Shown piece after piece: positions 1-12,844 of a DNA stretch of 64,000 nt. Source of the stretch: Akkermansia sp. N21116 (GTDB lineage: Bacteria > Verrucomicrobiota > Verrucomicrobiia > Verrucomicrobiales > Akkermansiaceae); assembly GCF_029854705.2 (NCBI RefSeq), contig NZ_CP139035.1:620001-684000 (forward strand), given 5' to 3'. The number at the start of each line of letters is the position of its first letter. The first letter of the stretch is position 1. A program made the translations under genes and the position numbers. The notes under the pieces were generated by a model, which saw only the letters and a program-made list of their open reading frames with translations, did no database searches and was not told the origin of the DNA.

Positions 1-372
1 AACGCCCGAATTGCGCAGATTGGCGTCAATGGGGTGGTTGGGGGTATAGATGCTGACATTGGGGCCGATGAAGGCATTTTTTCCGATGGTGACTTTTCCG
101 CAATCCAGCACAGTCAGGTTGTAATTGATATAGGAATTTTCCCCGATGCTGATATTGTAACCGTAGTCGCAATGGAAGGGAGGTTCGATATGGAAGTGTT
201 CCGTGGGGGAAGCCAGCCAGGGGCGTATCAGGTCGTGGCGTTCCCGGACGAGATCCGGTTCCATGGTATTGAATCGGTGAATAATCCTTTTGATGGAAGC
301 TCGGTCGGCAATGAGTTCGGGATCCATTGGATGATACAACGCGGAGGACAGCATTTTTTCCTTTTCAGTCAT
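1..372 (-). CDS. Sugar O-acetyltransferase (maltose/galactoside acetyltransferase family), 3' end outside window
   Basis: The first 124 codons of a minus-strand gene that runs off the left edge. The translation begins MTEKEKMLSSALYHPMDP, the usual start of Maa/LacA/NodL-type enzymes (N-terminal Mac domain), and continues into left-handed beta-helix hexapeptide repeats with the stretch NAFIGPNVSIYTPNHP. Family knowledge: these enzymes move acetyl from acetyl-CoA to a sugar hydroxyl in the cytoplasm, with a catalytic His in the hexapeptide domain. The start at 372 is preceded by GGAAGG at good spacing. It is divergent from the exported esterase at 530. The exact sugar acceptor cannot be read from sequence, and the C-terminus is not visible. 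Confidence 0.85.
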   Translation of the reverse strand, partial: MTEKEKMLSSALYHPMDPELIADRASIKRIIHRFNTMEPDLVRERHDLIRPWLASPTEHFHIEPPFHCDYGYNISIGENSYINYNLTVLDCGKVTIGKNAFIGPNVSIYTPNHPIDANLRNSGV

Positions 373-529
373 GGCTACCTTCCAACCCTGCCCGGTCGTA
401 TCCGGTTCTGCAAGACCGAATAGGAACATGACCGTTCGGAGTGCAAGATGAAAATTTTTGAGGGGATGTTGGAATTGGATAGCATTGAGGGAGAAGCGTG
501 TTAGACTAACCCGCATATCTTTCCTTTTT

Positions 530-1519
530 ATGAATATGACGATAAAAAACGGGTTGTTACTGGCGTGCGGGCTAGGGCTGATGGGCTTTGCTACCGCCGG
601 ATTGAGTTCTGCCGAGGAACCTGCTGCGGCAGTGTCTTCGTCTGAGAGACCGTATTCCGGTGAGTGGTTTCCCCTGTTTAAGTCGATTCCGGATGAAGGC
701 AAGGAACATGTGATAGCTCCGGGGCATATTACTGATACTTTGTGTCCTAAGTTTCAGATGTTCTATCCCGAGGGCTGGAAGGCGAGCGACAAGCGTCCTG
801 TGCTGGTGGTGTTTCCCGGCGGTGGATACGGTATTCTTGCGATTGAGAAGGAAGGGACTAAAATTGCCCGATGGGCGAATGAACTGGGGATGGTTGCCGC
901 TGTGGTGAAGTATCGTGTGACGGATCAGGGGAGTGGGAAGTTTACTCAGTTTCCCGGTCCCTTGCGCGATGCCAGGCAGGCGTTGAGGATTATCCGCCGT
1001 GATGCGGCGAGCATGGGAGCGGATCCTGCAAAAATCGGAGTGATAGGGTTTTCTGCGGGAGGACATCTTGCTTCGATGATGGCGACGATTTGGGATGAAA
1101 AACTATCCGGCGAAACGGGAGACGGACTGGATGCCGTTCCCTGCCGTCCTGATTTTGCGATGCTGATTTATCCTGTGATTACTTTAGAGGATGGCGTGGG
1201 GCATGCCGGCAGCCGATATAAGCTGTTTGGCAGTCAGGTGGCACCTGAAGTAAAGGCTCGCTATTCCGGTGACAAGCGTGTGACGGACAAAACACCGCCC
1301 CTTTTTCTGGAACAATCGAAGGACGACGGTGTATCCTGCAAGAATAGCGAGTTGATGGAGCTGGCGGCCAAAGCGCACGGTGTGGATGTTACTCGCGTCC
1401 TGTATGAACGGGGCGGACATGGCTATGGCATGGAGATCCGTAACCAGCCGACGGATGCCTGGCCGAAGGAAGCCGAAAAATGGCTGGATTCTCACGGCTG
1501 GACGCAACGCGCCAAGTAA
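530..1519 (+). CDS. Exported alpha/beta-hydrolase (carbohydrate-esterase-like)
   Basis: A 329-residue alpha/beta-hydrolase. I start it at ATG 530 because this gives a clean signal peptide (MNMTIKNGLLLACGLGLMG..., cleavage near ATAGLSSA); a longer reading from 458 would put about 24 unlikely residues in front, and ATG 536 is also possible. Visible motifs are the oxyanion segment FPGGGYGILA, the nucleophile elbow GFSAGGHLAS, an acidic residue in QSKDDG and the His in GGHGYGM, so the triad looks complete. Related exported proteins are annotated as acetyl-xylan or feruloyl esterase-like; the true substrate is unknown. Given the glycan-degrading setting, deacetylation of host or dietary glycans is a reasonable inference. 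Confidence 0.82.
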   Translation: MNMTIKNGLLLACGLGLMGFATAGLSSAEEPAAAVSSSERPYSGEWFPLFKSIPDEGKEHVIAPGHITDTLCPKFQMFYPEGWKASDKRPVLVVFPGGGYGILAIEKEGTKIARWANELGMVAAVVKYRVTDQGSGKFTQFPGPLRDARQALRIIRRDAASMGADPAKIGVIGFSAGGHLASMMATIWDEKLSGETGDGLDAVPCRPDFAMLIYPVITLEDGVGHAGSRYKLFGSQVAPEVKARYSGDKRVTDKTPPLFLEQSKDDGVSCKNSELMELAAKAHGVDVTRVLYERGGHGYGMEIRNQPTDAWPKEAEKWLDSHGWTQRAK

Positions 1520-1772
1520 GCATCCGTTCCTGTGTTGCAGGAATTATCAAGGAGGAGGAGATGTGCCTCCGTCTTTCCCTCAACCGGGTTCGCGGCCTGT
1601 CTCGCATGGGTTGTGAATCCGGTTTTTGTGTCCCGATTGCGCATTCCCAGGGATTTTTGCCCCAAAGTGACAACAATGTTACATAATAAGACGGGAGTAT
1701 CGATACCGTCCTCCTGTATACGTCCGGGCACGTCAAAGATCCGCCATGGGATCTGGCGCACCAATCGAACAT

Positions 1773-4022
1773 ATGGACACAATTTATTACTTTATTTTAG
1801 GGATTCTGCTTCTGCTGGCATGTTTCGATCTTGTTGTAGGCGTCTCGAATGATGCTGCCAACTTCCTGAACTCCGCCGTGGGAAGCAAGGCTGCCTCCCG
1901 GAGGACGATCGTCATCGTTGCCTCAATTGGTATTTTGCTGGGTTCCATTTGTTCCAGCGGGATGATGGAGATTGCCCGAAGCGGTGTGTTCGTTCCGGGG
2001 CAGTTTTACTTTCATGATGTGATGATGATCTTTCTGGCGGTTATGCTGACGGACGTGATTCTTCTGGATGTTTTCAATACGTACGGTTTGCCGACATCGA
2101 CGACGGTCTCCCTGGTCTTTGAACTGTTGGGTGCTGCCGTAGCCGTGGCGGCGATCAAACTGCTGGGAGCGGAGCCGGGCGTTGCCGGACAGTTGGGGGA
2201 TTATATTAACTCCAGCAAAGCTCTGGCGATTATTTCCGGGATTTTCTCTTCGGTGGTGGTCGCGTTCACATGCGGAGCGATTATCATGTGGATTTCGCGG
2301 TTTATTTTCTCGTTTCGGTACAAAAAGATGTTTAACCGGGTGGGGGCTTTGTGGTGTGGCTTGGCCTTGACGGCCATTACGTATTTTGCCCTGTTCAAAG
2401 GATTGAAGGGTAGTTCTTTTGTCACGAAGGAACTGATTCATTCCATTGATGCCAGTCTTTGGTTCTGGCTGGCCGTGTGCATGTGTTTCTGGACGGTTGT
2501 GATGGGAGCACTGCAATTCCTGTTCAAGATCAATATCCTCAAGATTGCCGTATTGGCCGGAACGATGGCTTTGGCCCTGTCCTTTGCCGGAAATGACTTG
2601 GTGAACTTCATCGGCGTATTCATGGCCGGCGCTTCGTCGGTGGAAATCGCGCAGGGGGTTGCCGCCTCCGGCGGGGACATTGCAACTCTGACCATGGGGG
2701 AACTGGCCAAACCTGTTGTGGCCGACTGGAGGTATTTGTTCGGAGCCGGCATAATCATGGTTCTGGCGCTGGCGTTTTCCAAACGAGCCCAGACGGTGAC
2801 GGAAACGGAAGTCAACCTGGCCCGTCAGGCAGGCGGGATTGAGCGTTTCGGTTCCGTGCCTCCTGCGCGTTTTGTCGTGCGTATCGCTATCATGATCGGC
2901 AAGTTCCTCCGGAGAGTGACTCCGGCTCCCCTGGGGCGTTTTATCGAAAAGCGCTTCGAGCCGTTGCCGGAGGAAGAGATCCCGGTTGGAGCCCCTTCGT
3001 TTGACTTGATTCGTGCCTCCGTGAACCTGACGGTGGCGGCACTTCTGATTTCCATGGCAACATCTCTGAAGCTTCCTCTGTCTACCACCTATGTGACTTT
3101 CATGGTCGCCATGGGTTCATCCCTGGCCGACAAAGCGTGGGGACGCGATAGTGCCGTGTACCGGATTACCGGGGTGATGACTGTGATTTCCGGGTGGTTT
3201 TTTACAGCGTTTGCCGCGTTTACGATGGCTTGTATCGTGGCAGTTGTGATCATGTATGGCGGAGTTGCCGGTATTGCCGTGGTCATCGCCGTTGCCACAT
3301 GGTTGCTGGTGAAGAGCGCCCGGCTTCACAAGAGACGCCAGCAAAAGCGGGAACAGTATAAGATTATTACCGATATGCGCGATGTGGCCGCAATCCGCAA
3401 TGCCTGCATGGAGGTGTGCGGTCTCATGAATGCCATGTCCGGGATTTATGCCAGTACGCTGGATGCCCTGCATTCCGAAGACAGGAAACTTCTGAAGCGT
3501 TTGGCGAAGGAAGCCAACAGTATGCGCAAGAATCTCGCGGAGAAGGTTCCTTCGGAGGTTCTTCCGGCGATTAATAAATTGCCCCGCGATTTGGCCGACC
3601 GAGGCAGAATGTATATCCAGCTGATGGAATATGCCGGTTCTTCTTTCGATTCCCTGACGGTGATTACGCGTTCCGGTTTCAACTACATTGATAATAATCA
3701 CAATGGTCTGGATCAGGAACTCGTCCGGGGCCTGCGCAGAATGGGCGCCCGCATTGCACGGATCAGTCCGGCTCTTCAGGAGTTTGTCTCTTCCGGCGAT
3801 GCCAGGTTGCTGGATGAAGTCCTGGAGGCTTCCCGTTCTCTGGGCGATGAGTTTGCGGATGCTATCCGGACGAACATTGTGCTTCAGACCGAGGAGGTCA
3901 AGGATATGCGTGCCGCACTGCTGTATCTGAGCCTGTTGAATGAAGCTCGTTCCATGATCCATAAGGCATACCTCCTGGCCAATACCCAGCGCGAGTTTCC
4001 CCTTGGTCGGGCGGAGGCCTGA
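1773..4022 (+). CDS. Inorganic phosphate transporter, PiT family, with PhoU-like C-terminal domain
   Basis: A polytopic permease of about 749 residues. The N-terminal half carries the PiT/PHO4 signature (VGVSNDAANFLNSAVGS near residue 20) and GLPTSTTVS; the second half has the repeat partner (FAGNDLVNFIGVFMAG, LPLSTTYVTFMVAMGSSLAD). Family knowledge: these move phosphate with H+ or Na+ across the inner membrane. After the last membrane segment comes a basic hinge (LHKRRQQKREQ) and about 220 helical residues resembling a PhoU domain, which is usually a separate protein. ATG 1773 is preferred over 1746 because hydrophobic sequence begins directly after it. The 250 bases upstream hold no convincing gene. 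A hairpin with a T-run follows the stop. Confidence 0.88.
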   Translation: MDTIYYFILGILLLLACFDLVVGVSNDAANFLNSAVGSKAASRRTIVIVASIGILLGSICSSGMMEIARSGVFVPGQFYFHDVMMIFLAVMLTDVILLDVFNTYGLPTSTTVSLVFELLGAAVAVAAIKLLGAEPGVAGQLGDYINSSKALAIISGIFSSVVVAFTCGAIIMWISRFIFSFRYKKMFNRVGALWCGLALTAITYFALFKGLKGSSFVTKELIHSIDASLWFWLAVCMCFWTVVMGALQFLFKINILKIAVLAGTMALALSFAGNDLVNFIGVFMAGASSVEIAQGVAASGGDIATLTMGELAKPVVADWRYLFGAGIIMVLALAFSKRAQTVTETEVNLARQAGGIERFGSVPPARFVVRIAIMIGKFLRRVTPAPLGRFIEKRFEPLPEEEIPVGAPSFDLIRASVNLTVAALLISMATSLKLPLSTTYVTFMVAMGSSLADKAWGRDSAVYRITGVMTVISGWFFTAFAAFTMACIVAVVIMYGGVAGIAVVIAVATWLLVKSARLHKRRQQKREQYKIITDMRDVAAIRNACMEVCGLMNAMSGIYASTLDALHSEDRKLLKRLAKEANSMRKNLAEKVPSEVLPAINKLPRDLADRGRMYIQLMEYAGSSFDSLTVITRSGFNYIDNNHNGLDQELVRGLRRMGARIARISPALQEFVSSGDARLLDEVLEASRSLGDEFADAIRTNIVLQTEEVKDMRAALLYLSLLNEARSMIHKAYLLANTQREFPLGRAEA

Positions 4023-4059
4023 GGCGATGGGGCTTTGACTGCTGCTGCGTCTATTCTCT

Positions 4060-4090
4060 TCTCCTCTCCATGGGAGGAGGAGAGATTTTT
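4060..4090 (+). terminator. Probable intrinsic terminator after the phosphate transporter
   Basis: A 10-bp stem with one bulged base (TCTCCTCTCC against GGAGGAGGAGA, loop AT) followed by five Ts at 4086-4090. It lies between the stop of the plus-strand permease and the stop of the convergent minus-strand gene, whose TAA overlaps its T-run. Confidence 0.5.
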
Positions 4091-5195
4091 ATAGTCCGAC
4101 GAGGCTGAGTTCTTTTCCGATCAATCCGTGACGGCGGATGATTTCACCGTACGATATTTCCAAGGACGGGGATGGGGGGTGAAGTCCCCGGGGAATGCCG
4201 CCCCGGGCCAACTCAAGTGCGCCTGCGTTGTGGAGGGCCATGGGAGGATCAATGTAACGCATGAGCGTAGGATCTTTCAGGGAGAAGTTGGCGGGTTGCT
4301 TGGCGTTGAGAACCCGCTCTGCGGGGACGGATGGCCCCCATTCGTCTTCGACGCCCATGTTGGCAAGAAGGACGGGGGATTGGAGGTCTCCGGGGGATAG
4401 AATCTCCTCCAAGGCGTGTAGAACGCCTGTTGCCGTAACGGCGCAGAAGGCACGAACAACAGCTTGTCGAACTTGTTCCCGTGCATTCAGGGGAATGAAT
4501 CCGACTCCCGGAGGCAAATGCTCTCGGACTTCGGTATCAATGTCTACGACTGTTACTTCTGCACCTTGGCGCAAGGCCATCAGCACGATTCCTCTGCCAA
4601 CCTTGCCGTAGCCGAAGACGATGAGGCGGCGCTTTTGCAGAGAATATCCCCAGTTTGCCATAGCCCGGACGAAGCCGTCCCCTGTTCCGAGGCATGTTTC
4701 TATTTGTTTGATCCTGCCGGAGTCTACGACCCAGACCGGGGACTGGGCATGAGTATAGCGTGCTACGCCGGATCGGGTTAGCTCGGCATATCCCATGGCC
4801 GCCGGGACTTCCGCCAGGATGCCGGCGCAGTCCAGGACGAGATCGAACGAGGAATGGATGGCTTCTGAGGGTGAGATGACCGGAATCCCGAATTCTTGCG
4901 CCTGGAGGAGAGCTTCCGGGTCGTGTGGAAGAGTTGGGCCGATGGCAATGGAAAGCCGGGCTCCTGCTGCGATCAGTGCAGCGTATTTGGCGTATGTATT
5001 GCGGAAATGGGGTGTGGCGTCAAGAACCTTCAAGCCGTCCAGAGGACGTGTTTTTTCCCATTGGGCGCACTGGTGCCTCAGAACCGGAAATTCCTCAGGC
5101 CGGTAGAAGGAGGCCAGTTCCGCCAGGATATGTTGATGAAGGCTCGCCATGGGGATGGGCTTATCACAATGGGAGAGGACGGACAAGGTTTCCAT
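4089..5195 (-). CDS. Adenosylhomocysteinase-like NAD-binding protein, atypical
   Basis: About 368 residues. The C-terminal half has a Rossmann motif of the S-adenosylhomocysteine hydrolase type (VFGYGKVGRGIVLMALRQGA), and the N-terminal part resembles the SAHH substrate domain (VLDATPHFRNTYAKYAALIAAGA). Compared with the genuine AhcY at 45351-46766, the active-site segment is altered: [11 protein letters not shown] there corresponds to VDSGRIKQIET here, so the canonical Lys/Asp/Asn set is not preserved, and the usual C-terminal tail ending in Tyr is missing. SAH hydrolysis is therefore doubtful; it may be a dehydrogenase-like relative acting on another substrate. ATG 5195 has a weak GGCGGG upstream; ATG 5150 (MASLHQHIL) is an alternative start. 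Confidence 0.7.
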   Translation of the reverse strand: METLSVLSHCDKPIPMASLHQHILAELASFYRPEEFPVLRHQCAQWEKTRPLDGLKVLDATPHFRNTYAKYAALIAAGARLSIAIGPTLPHDPEALLQAQEFGIPVISPSEAIHSSFDLVLDCAGILAEVPAAMGYAELTRSGVARYTHAQSPVWVVDSGRIKQIETCLGTGDGFVRAMANWGYSLQKRRLIVFGYGKVGRGIVLMALRQGAEVTVVDIDTEVREHLPPGVGFIPLNAREQVRQAVVRAFCAVTATGVLHALEEILSPGDLQSPVLLANMGVEDEWGPSVPAERVLNAKQPANFSLKDPTLMRYIDPPMALHNAGALELARGGIPRGLHPPSPSLEISYGEIIRRHGLIGKELSLVGL

Positions 5196-5260
5196 GCCGT
5201 CCCGCCGGAAAGGGTGGGCTTTCCTATCTTCCCCAGGGATATCGCCGGGAAAAAATGAGG

Positions 5261-5299
5261 AGAAAAAATCCCCCCGCAAGCAGGATGCTGCGGGGGGAT
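5261..5299 (-). terminator. Intrinsic terminator of nifJ
   Basis: A perfect 11-bp stem (5268-5278 with 5289-5299, six G:C pairs in a row) with a 10-nt loop, followed on the minus strand by six Ts. It sits about 25 bases past the nifJ stop codon and separates it from the downstream SAHH-like gene. Confidence 0.88.
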
Positions 5300-5322
5300 G
5301 AAGGATTTGTGACCGGATTCGC

Positions 5323-8904
<3,582 letters not shown>

Positions 8905-9157
8905 ATTTTGCACGGGTATTGTCAAATGATTAAGTCGATACTTAACTTGCGGGCGAATTTACCATATCAACTTGCGAGGGTAAAAGGAATTATGCTCCCC
9001 GGACGTTAAATAGCGCCTTTTTTGACCATGATGTCACAATTATTTAGAATGATTCCTAAAAGCAAAAGGGAAAAATGATCAAAATCGAGGGAAGAATTGT
9101 GCGATTGAACACAATGCACTCGCCAAACGGGGGGGAAGCCTCTAGTATCTCCGCACC

Positions 9158-10636
9158 ATGTCTGAAAAAGAGCAGCCTGTGCAAACATCATCCGAAGCGG
9201 ACCTGATTGCCGTCCGCAGAGAAAAACTCGGAAAAATCCGGGCCATGGGTATTGATCCCTATGGAAGCCGCTTTGATATCACTACCAATCCCGCCGATCT
9301 CCGGGAAAACTTCGAAGAAGGTAAAACCGTGTCTCTTGCCGGGCGCTTGATGATTATCCGCGATATGGGCAAGTCTCAGTTCTTTACGATCGCGGACGTG
9401 CGCGGGCGCATTCAGGGATTCCTGAGCAAGGCCGACGTTAGCGAAGAGGATTGGAAATTATGGAAGCTTCTGGACCGTGGCGATTGGATCGGCATCACGG
9501 GTACGACATTCATCACCAAGCGCGGTGAACCGACCGTGAACGTGACGTCCCTGAAAATCCTTGCCAAGAGCCTGCGCCCCCTGCCTGACAAGTGGCACGG
9601 CCTGGCAGACCGGGAAGTGTCCTACCGCAAACGCCATTTGGACCTGATTGCCAATGAAGAGAGCGCCAAGTTGTTTGTCGCCCGTTCCCGGATGGTGTCG
9701 GAGATCCGTTCCTTCCTCTGCAACCGCGGGTATCTGGAAGTGGAAACGGCCGTACTTCAAAGCATTGCCGGCGGAGCCGCCGCTTCTCCGTTCACGACTC
9801 ATTTCAATGCCGTTAACCAGGATCTGACGCTTCGCATTGCGTTGGAACTCTCCCTCAAGCGCCTGATGGTGGGCGGGTTCACGAAAGTGTTCGAACTCAA
9901 TCGCTGTTTCCGCAACGAAGGCGTTGACCGCCGCCACAATCCGGAGTTCACCATGCTGGAAGCCTACGATGCCTGCGGCGACTTCGAGACTATGGCCGAC
10001 ATGGTCGAAGAGATGGTCTGCCATCTGGCGGAAAAATTCTGCGGAACGCTCAAACTGGAGCACACCGACCCCAACGGCAACCCCTATACTATCGACTTGA
10101 CCCGCCCATGGAAGAGAGCCGACTACTACGATCTCGTCAAGGGAGTCGCCGGAGATGACTGGTTTGATCTTACCCCGGAACAGCGCCGTGCCCGGGCCGA
10201 AAACGACCTCCATCTGGAAATCGGAGACGACCTGCTCGATGTGGATGTCACCCAGCAGGTGTACGAAAAGCTTGTCGAAGAAAAAACGATGAGCCCCTGC
10301 TTTGTCACGCACGTCTCCAAGGATCTCGTCCCCCTGGCCAAGATCAACAAGGAGAATCCGGAAGTCGTCGATGTGTACGAACTCGTCATCAACGGTCAGG
10401 AAATCTCCCCCGGGTATTCCGAATTGAACGATCCGGACGTCCAGCGCGAACGCCTTGAACACCAGGCCGCCGGGGAAACCCAGAAGGTGGATTACGACTT
10501 CATCGAAACGCTGGAATACGGCATGCCCTCCGCAGGAGGCATCGGTATCGGCATCGACCGCCTGGTCATGTTGCTGACGGGAGCCCAGAGCATTCGCGAC
10601 GTCATTCTGTTTCCGCAATTGAAGAAGAAGGATTGA
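9158..10636 (+). CDS. lysS: Lysyl-tRNA synthetase, class II
   Basis: 492 residues, normal length. It charges tRNA-Lys with lysine using ATP. An OB-fold anticodon-binding domain occupies roughly residues 50-150 (SLAGRLMIIRDMGKSQFFTIAD), followed by the class II catalytic core with motif 2 (FRNEGVDRRHNPEFTMLEAY) and motif 3 (GGIGIGIDRLVMLLTG). The C-terminus FPQLKKKD is typical. The start at 9158 (MSEKEQPVQTSSEAD) is the first in-frame ATG. The PP2C gene follows 46 bases downstream on the same strand and may be co-transcribed. Confidence 0.97.
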   Translation: MSEKEQPVQTSSEADLIAVRREKLGKIRAMGIDPYGSRFDITTNPADLRENFEEGKTVSLAGRLMIIRDMGKSQFFTIADVRGRIQGFLSKADVSEEDWKLWKLLDRGDWIGITGTTFITKRGEPTVNVTSLKILAKSLRPLPDKWHGLADREVSYRKRHLDLIANEESAKLFVARSRMVSEIRSFLCNRGYLEVETAVLQSIAGGAAASPFTTHFNAVNQDLTLRIALELSLKRLMVGGFTKVFELNRCFRNEGVDRRHNPEFTMLEAYDACGDFETMADMVEEMVCHLAEKFCGTLKLEHTDPNGNPYTIDLTRPWKRADYYDLVKGVAGDDWFDLTPEQRRARAENDLHLEIGDDLLDVDVTQQVYEKLVEEKTMSPCFVTHVSKDLVPLAKINKENPEVVDVYELVINGQEISPGYSELNDPDVQRERLEHQAAGETQKVDYDFIETLEYGMPSAGGIGIGIDRLVMLLTGAQSIRDVILFPQLKKKD

Positions 10637-10682
10637 TTCCTTTCTCCCTCGCTTTTTCATTGCCGCCCCTTCCCTGTAAACC

Positions 10683-11453
10683 ATGACTCCTCGCCTCCAA
10701 GACGGTTCGGAATATGGAATGGTCCAGTGGAAGGGGACCAGGCTCCATCAGGAGGATGCCGTTGATGTCGTGACTGTGTCCGGCGGCGGTTTTCTCGTGC
10801 TGGTGGCCGACGGCATGGGAGGGCACCTGGCCGGCGAGGTCGCTTCCCGCGAAACGCTGGCTTCTTTCTCGGAAGCCTTTGCCGGGTATCCGGACATGGC
10901 TCCTCCGGCTCGCTTGTCCCAGGCCCTCAAGGATGCCAACCGCCACCTTGCCTCCCTCCAAAAGGGATCCCAGCGTGGCAATATGGGAACGACCCTCGTC
11001 GTTGCCTATGTCGATGCCGGCAATAATTTATACTGGTTGAGCGTGGGGGACTCGCACCTTTACCTCTGGCGCAGCGGGGAGCGGCCCCGCAAACTCAATG
11101 CCGACCACTCGATGTGGCCTCTTGTCCGGGAAGAATGGCTCCGGGGGGATGTTTCCCTCGACTACGCCTTGAGCCAGAGAAGCATTTTGCGTTCTGCCGT
11201 CATGGGGGAAAAAATTGATCTCATCGACTGCCCAGGGGAAGCGTTTCCCTTGCAGAAAGGGGATTTTCTGCTGGTTGCCTCGGACGGCCTCGATGAGTGG
11301 CTGGAAGATGTAGACACGAACAAGGAGCTGGCTTTGTCCCTGTATCCGGAGACGAAAAATCCCGAAGCTTTCGTGCACTACATCCTCGAACAAGTGGAAA
11401 TGCTCGAATACCCCTATCAGGACAACCTCACGATTGTCGGAGTCAGGATTTGA
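10683..11453 (+). CDS. PP2C-family serine/threonine protein phosphatase
   Basis: 256 residues forming one PPM/PP2C catalytic domain with no membrane segment, so a Stp/PrpC-like cytoplasmic enzyme that removes phosphate from Ser/Thr. Metal-binding and core motifs are in order: LHQEDAV, VADGMGGHLAGEVAS, GTTLVVAY, SVGDSHLYLWR, VASDGLDEWL and QDNLTIV, so the Mn2+/Mg2+ site looks intact. No partner Hanks-type kinase is visible nearby. It lies 46 bases after lysS, with no terminator seen between them. Confidence 0.9.
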   Translation: MTPRLQDGSEYGMVQWKGTRLHQEDAVDVVTVSGGGFLVLVADGMGGHLAGEVASRETLASFSEAFAGYPDMAPPARLSQALKDANRHLASLQKGSQRGNMGTTLVVAYVDAGNNLYWLSVGDSHLYLWRSGERPRKLNADHSMWPLVREEWLRGDVSLDYALSQRSILRSAVMGEKIDLIDCPGEAFPLQKGDFLLVASDGLDEWLEDVDTNKELALSLYPETKNPEAFVHYILEQVEMLEYPYQDNLTIVGVRI

Positions 11454-11563
11454 GCCACCCTCCGTTTGGGTCGATTTGCCCGGAGGGACGTCTCTGATCC
11501 TTCCCGATTGCTGATGACTCCCATTTTTTGAAACGGAAACCAGACTCATGGACTGCGCGGCGT

Positions 11564-11923
11564 CTATTGCGCCAGTGTCGTCAGTGCCACCTTCAGGCAA
11601 TGCTCTACCAGGAGGGCTGTTTCCTCCATGGCAGCGTCCCGGTATTCCGGCATGCCGGGATGCCATACCAGCTCGGTCTCTTCCAATCCTTCCGTCGGAA
11701 GTTCCGGACATATGCATCGGAACGTGATATTCCGGCACACGCCCGCCCTGCGGAATTCTTCGACGATATATCGGGAGCGGAGCAGGGCGCATGCCCGGTC
11801 CCGCGTTCGGAGACCGAGCTGGATGCGCTTCCCGGAGTATTTTTTGTCCCGGGAAATGACCAGGCGTAATTTGTAACTTCCCGAGGGATTTATCCTTAAT
11901 GTTGCCCGTTGAATAGTAGCCAT
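11564..11923 (-). CDS. Small basic protein of unknown function
   Basis: 119 residues, rich in Arg in the first half (SYKLRLVISRDKKYSGKRIQ, then LGLRTRDRACALLRSRYIVEEF). That half faintly resembles the arm-type DNA-binding domain at the N-terminus of tyrosine recombinases, but no catalytic domain follows, so this is only a similarity in character. The second half (CPELPTEGLEETELVWHPG) is unrecognised. The reading frame has coding-like composition and lies 85 bases downstream of the glycosyltransferase-like gene on the same strand, possibly in one transcript. No signal peptide. Confidence 0.6.
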   Translation of the reverse strand: MATIQRATLRINPSGSYKLRLVISRDKKYSGKRIQLGLRTRDRACALLRSRYIVEEFRRAGVCRNITFRCICPELPTEGLEETELVWHPGMPEYRDAAMEETALLVEHCLKVALTTLAQ

Positions 11924-12008
11924 CCGCCGATTACAACACTCTCCCTGGTAAAAAACCGCATCATTCCGCCCTGGCGCATACCTGCCCGCCCGGTGAAAAG
12001 CGTCTGGT

Positions 12009-12800
12009 TCATACCTGCCCGCTACCGGGGAAACCGAAGTTGCCCATCAGTCGCTGCTGGGCGACGAGCCGTAAATTCCGCATCACCGGCAGTCTTTGTT
12101 CTTTTGTCAACGGAGCCGGGGGAGGATCCCCCACCGTTACCATCGTGCACCCGCGGTAAGGGCGGGCATCGGGATAATAACCCCAGCGGTATGCCGTCCA
12201 CGCATCGCCCTTTCCGCCGATAGGGAACACCATGCGGCTCTCCGGATCGGGATAGAGATGCATCGTGGAAAACCCCACCGTCACATCCTCCGGCATCACC
12301 GGATCCAGTTCCAACCCCTCCACATATGTCCGTACCCGCCGCAAGGCATGTGCCCGGATTGCATACAGGCAGCCGTAAATGCGTTCCTTCGGATCTCCGC
12401 TGCCGCACAGTACCTTTTCCTTCATTCCGGCAAACGAGCGAAACACCGCTCCGTCCAGCAGGCACGTATCGGCATCCATTTTAATCAGGACATCGTCTTC
12501 ATGCCGTATGCTTGCTTCCATTTCGGAGAGAATCCCCAGAATGCAGGACTTGCCCCGCAGATTACCTCCCCGGGGCCAATGGCTCACGCGCCATTCCACC
12601 CCCATCTTCTCCAGCTCGCTCCGCGTCGCATCCGGGCAGGGACAAGCTTCGTCATCCACTGCTACCAGACGGGCTTCCGGCAAGGCCATGCGTGCGCACA
12701 GGAACGTTTCACGAAGGAGAGCGGAATCTCCATAATACACGAAAACGTGCAAAACGATGCCGTGTTTTAGAGGGTTCTTGCTTTTTTGTTTGTTTTTCAT
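12009..12800 (-). CDS. Glycosyltransferase-like (GT-A fold) protein
   Basis: 263 residues with no signal peptide. After a basic start comes a strand (GIVLHVFVYYGDSALLRET), a nucleotide-sugar-type helix/strand series, a DxD-like motif in VLIKMDADTCLLDG and an acidic segment PEDVTVGFS. This order is typical of GT-A glycosyltransferases using nucleotide-diphospho-sugars with a divalent metal. Donor and acceptor cannot be assigned. The start at 12800 is followed at once by a Lys-rich N-terminus. It is divergent from the giant rhs gene and probably shares the 12801-13097 upstream region with it. Confidence 0.68.
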   Translation of the reverse strand: MKNKQKSKNPLKHGIVLHVFVYYGDSALLRETFLCARMALPEARLVAVDDEACPCPDATRSELEKMGVEWRVSHWPRGGNLRGKSCILGILSEMEASIRHEDDVLIKMDADTCLLDGAVFRSFAGMKEKVLCGSGDPKERIYGCLYAIRAHALRRVRTYVEGLELDPVMPEDVTVGFSTMHLYPDPESRMVFPIGGKGDAWTAYRWGYYPDARPYRGCTMVTVGDPPPAPLTKEQRLPVMRNLRLVAQQRLMGNFGFPGSGQV

Positions 12801-12844
12801 AGGGAGCCATCATTCCAGAAACGGGATTTCTTTTTCCAGCTTGA

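Noticed and set aside
34-423. Plus-strand 129-codon frame at the left edge
   Set aside because: Antisense of the sugar O-acetyltransferase, whose hexapeptide repeats and N-terminal motif are clear on the minus strand.
11459-11493. Hairpin-like CCCTCCG / CGGAGGG after the PP2C gene as a terminator
   Set aside because: Short stem with a long loop and no T-run; not strong enough to list as a feature.
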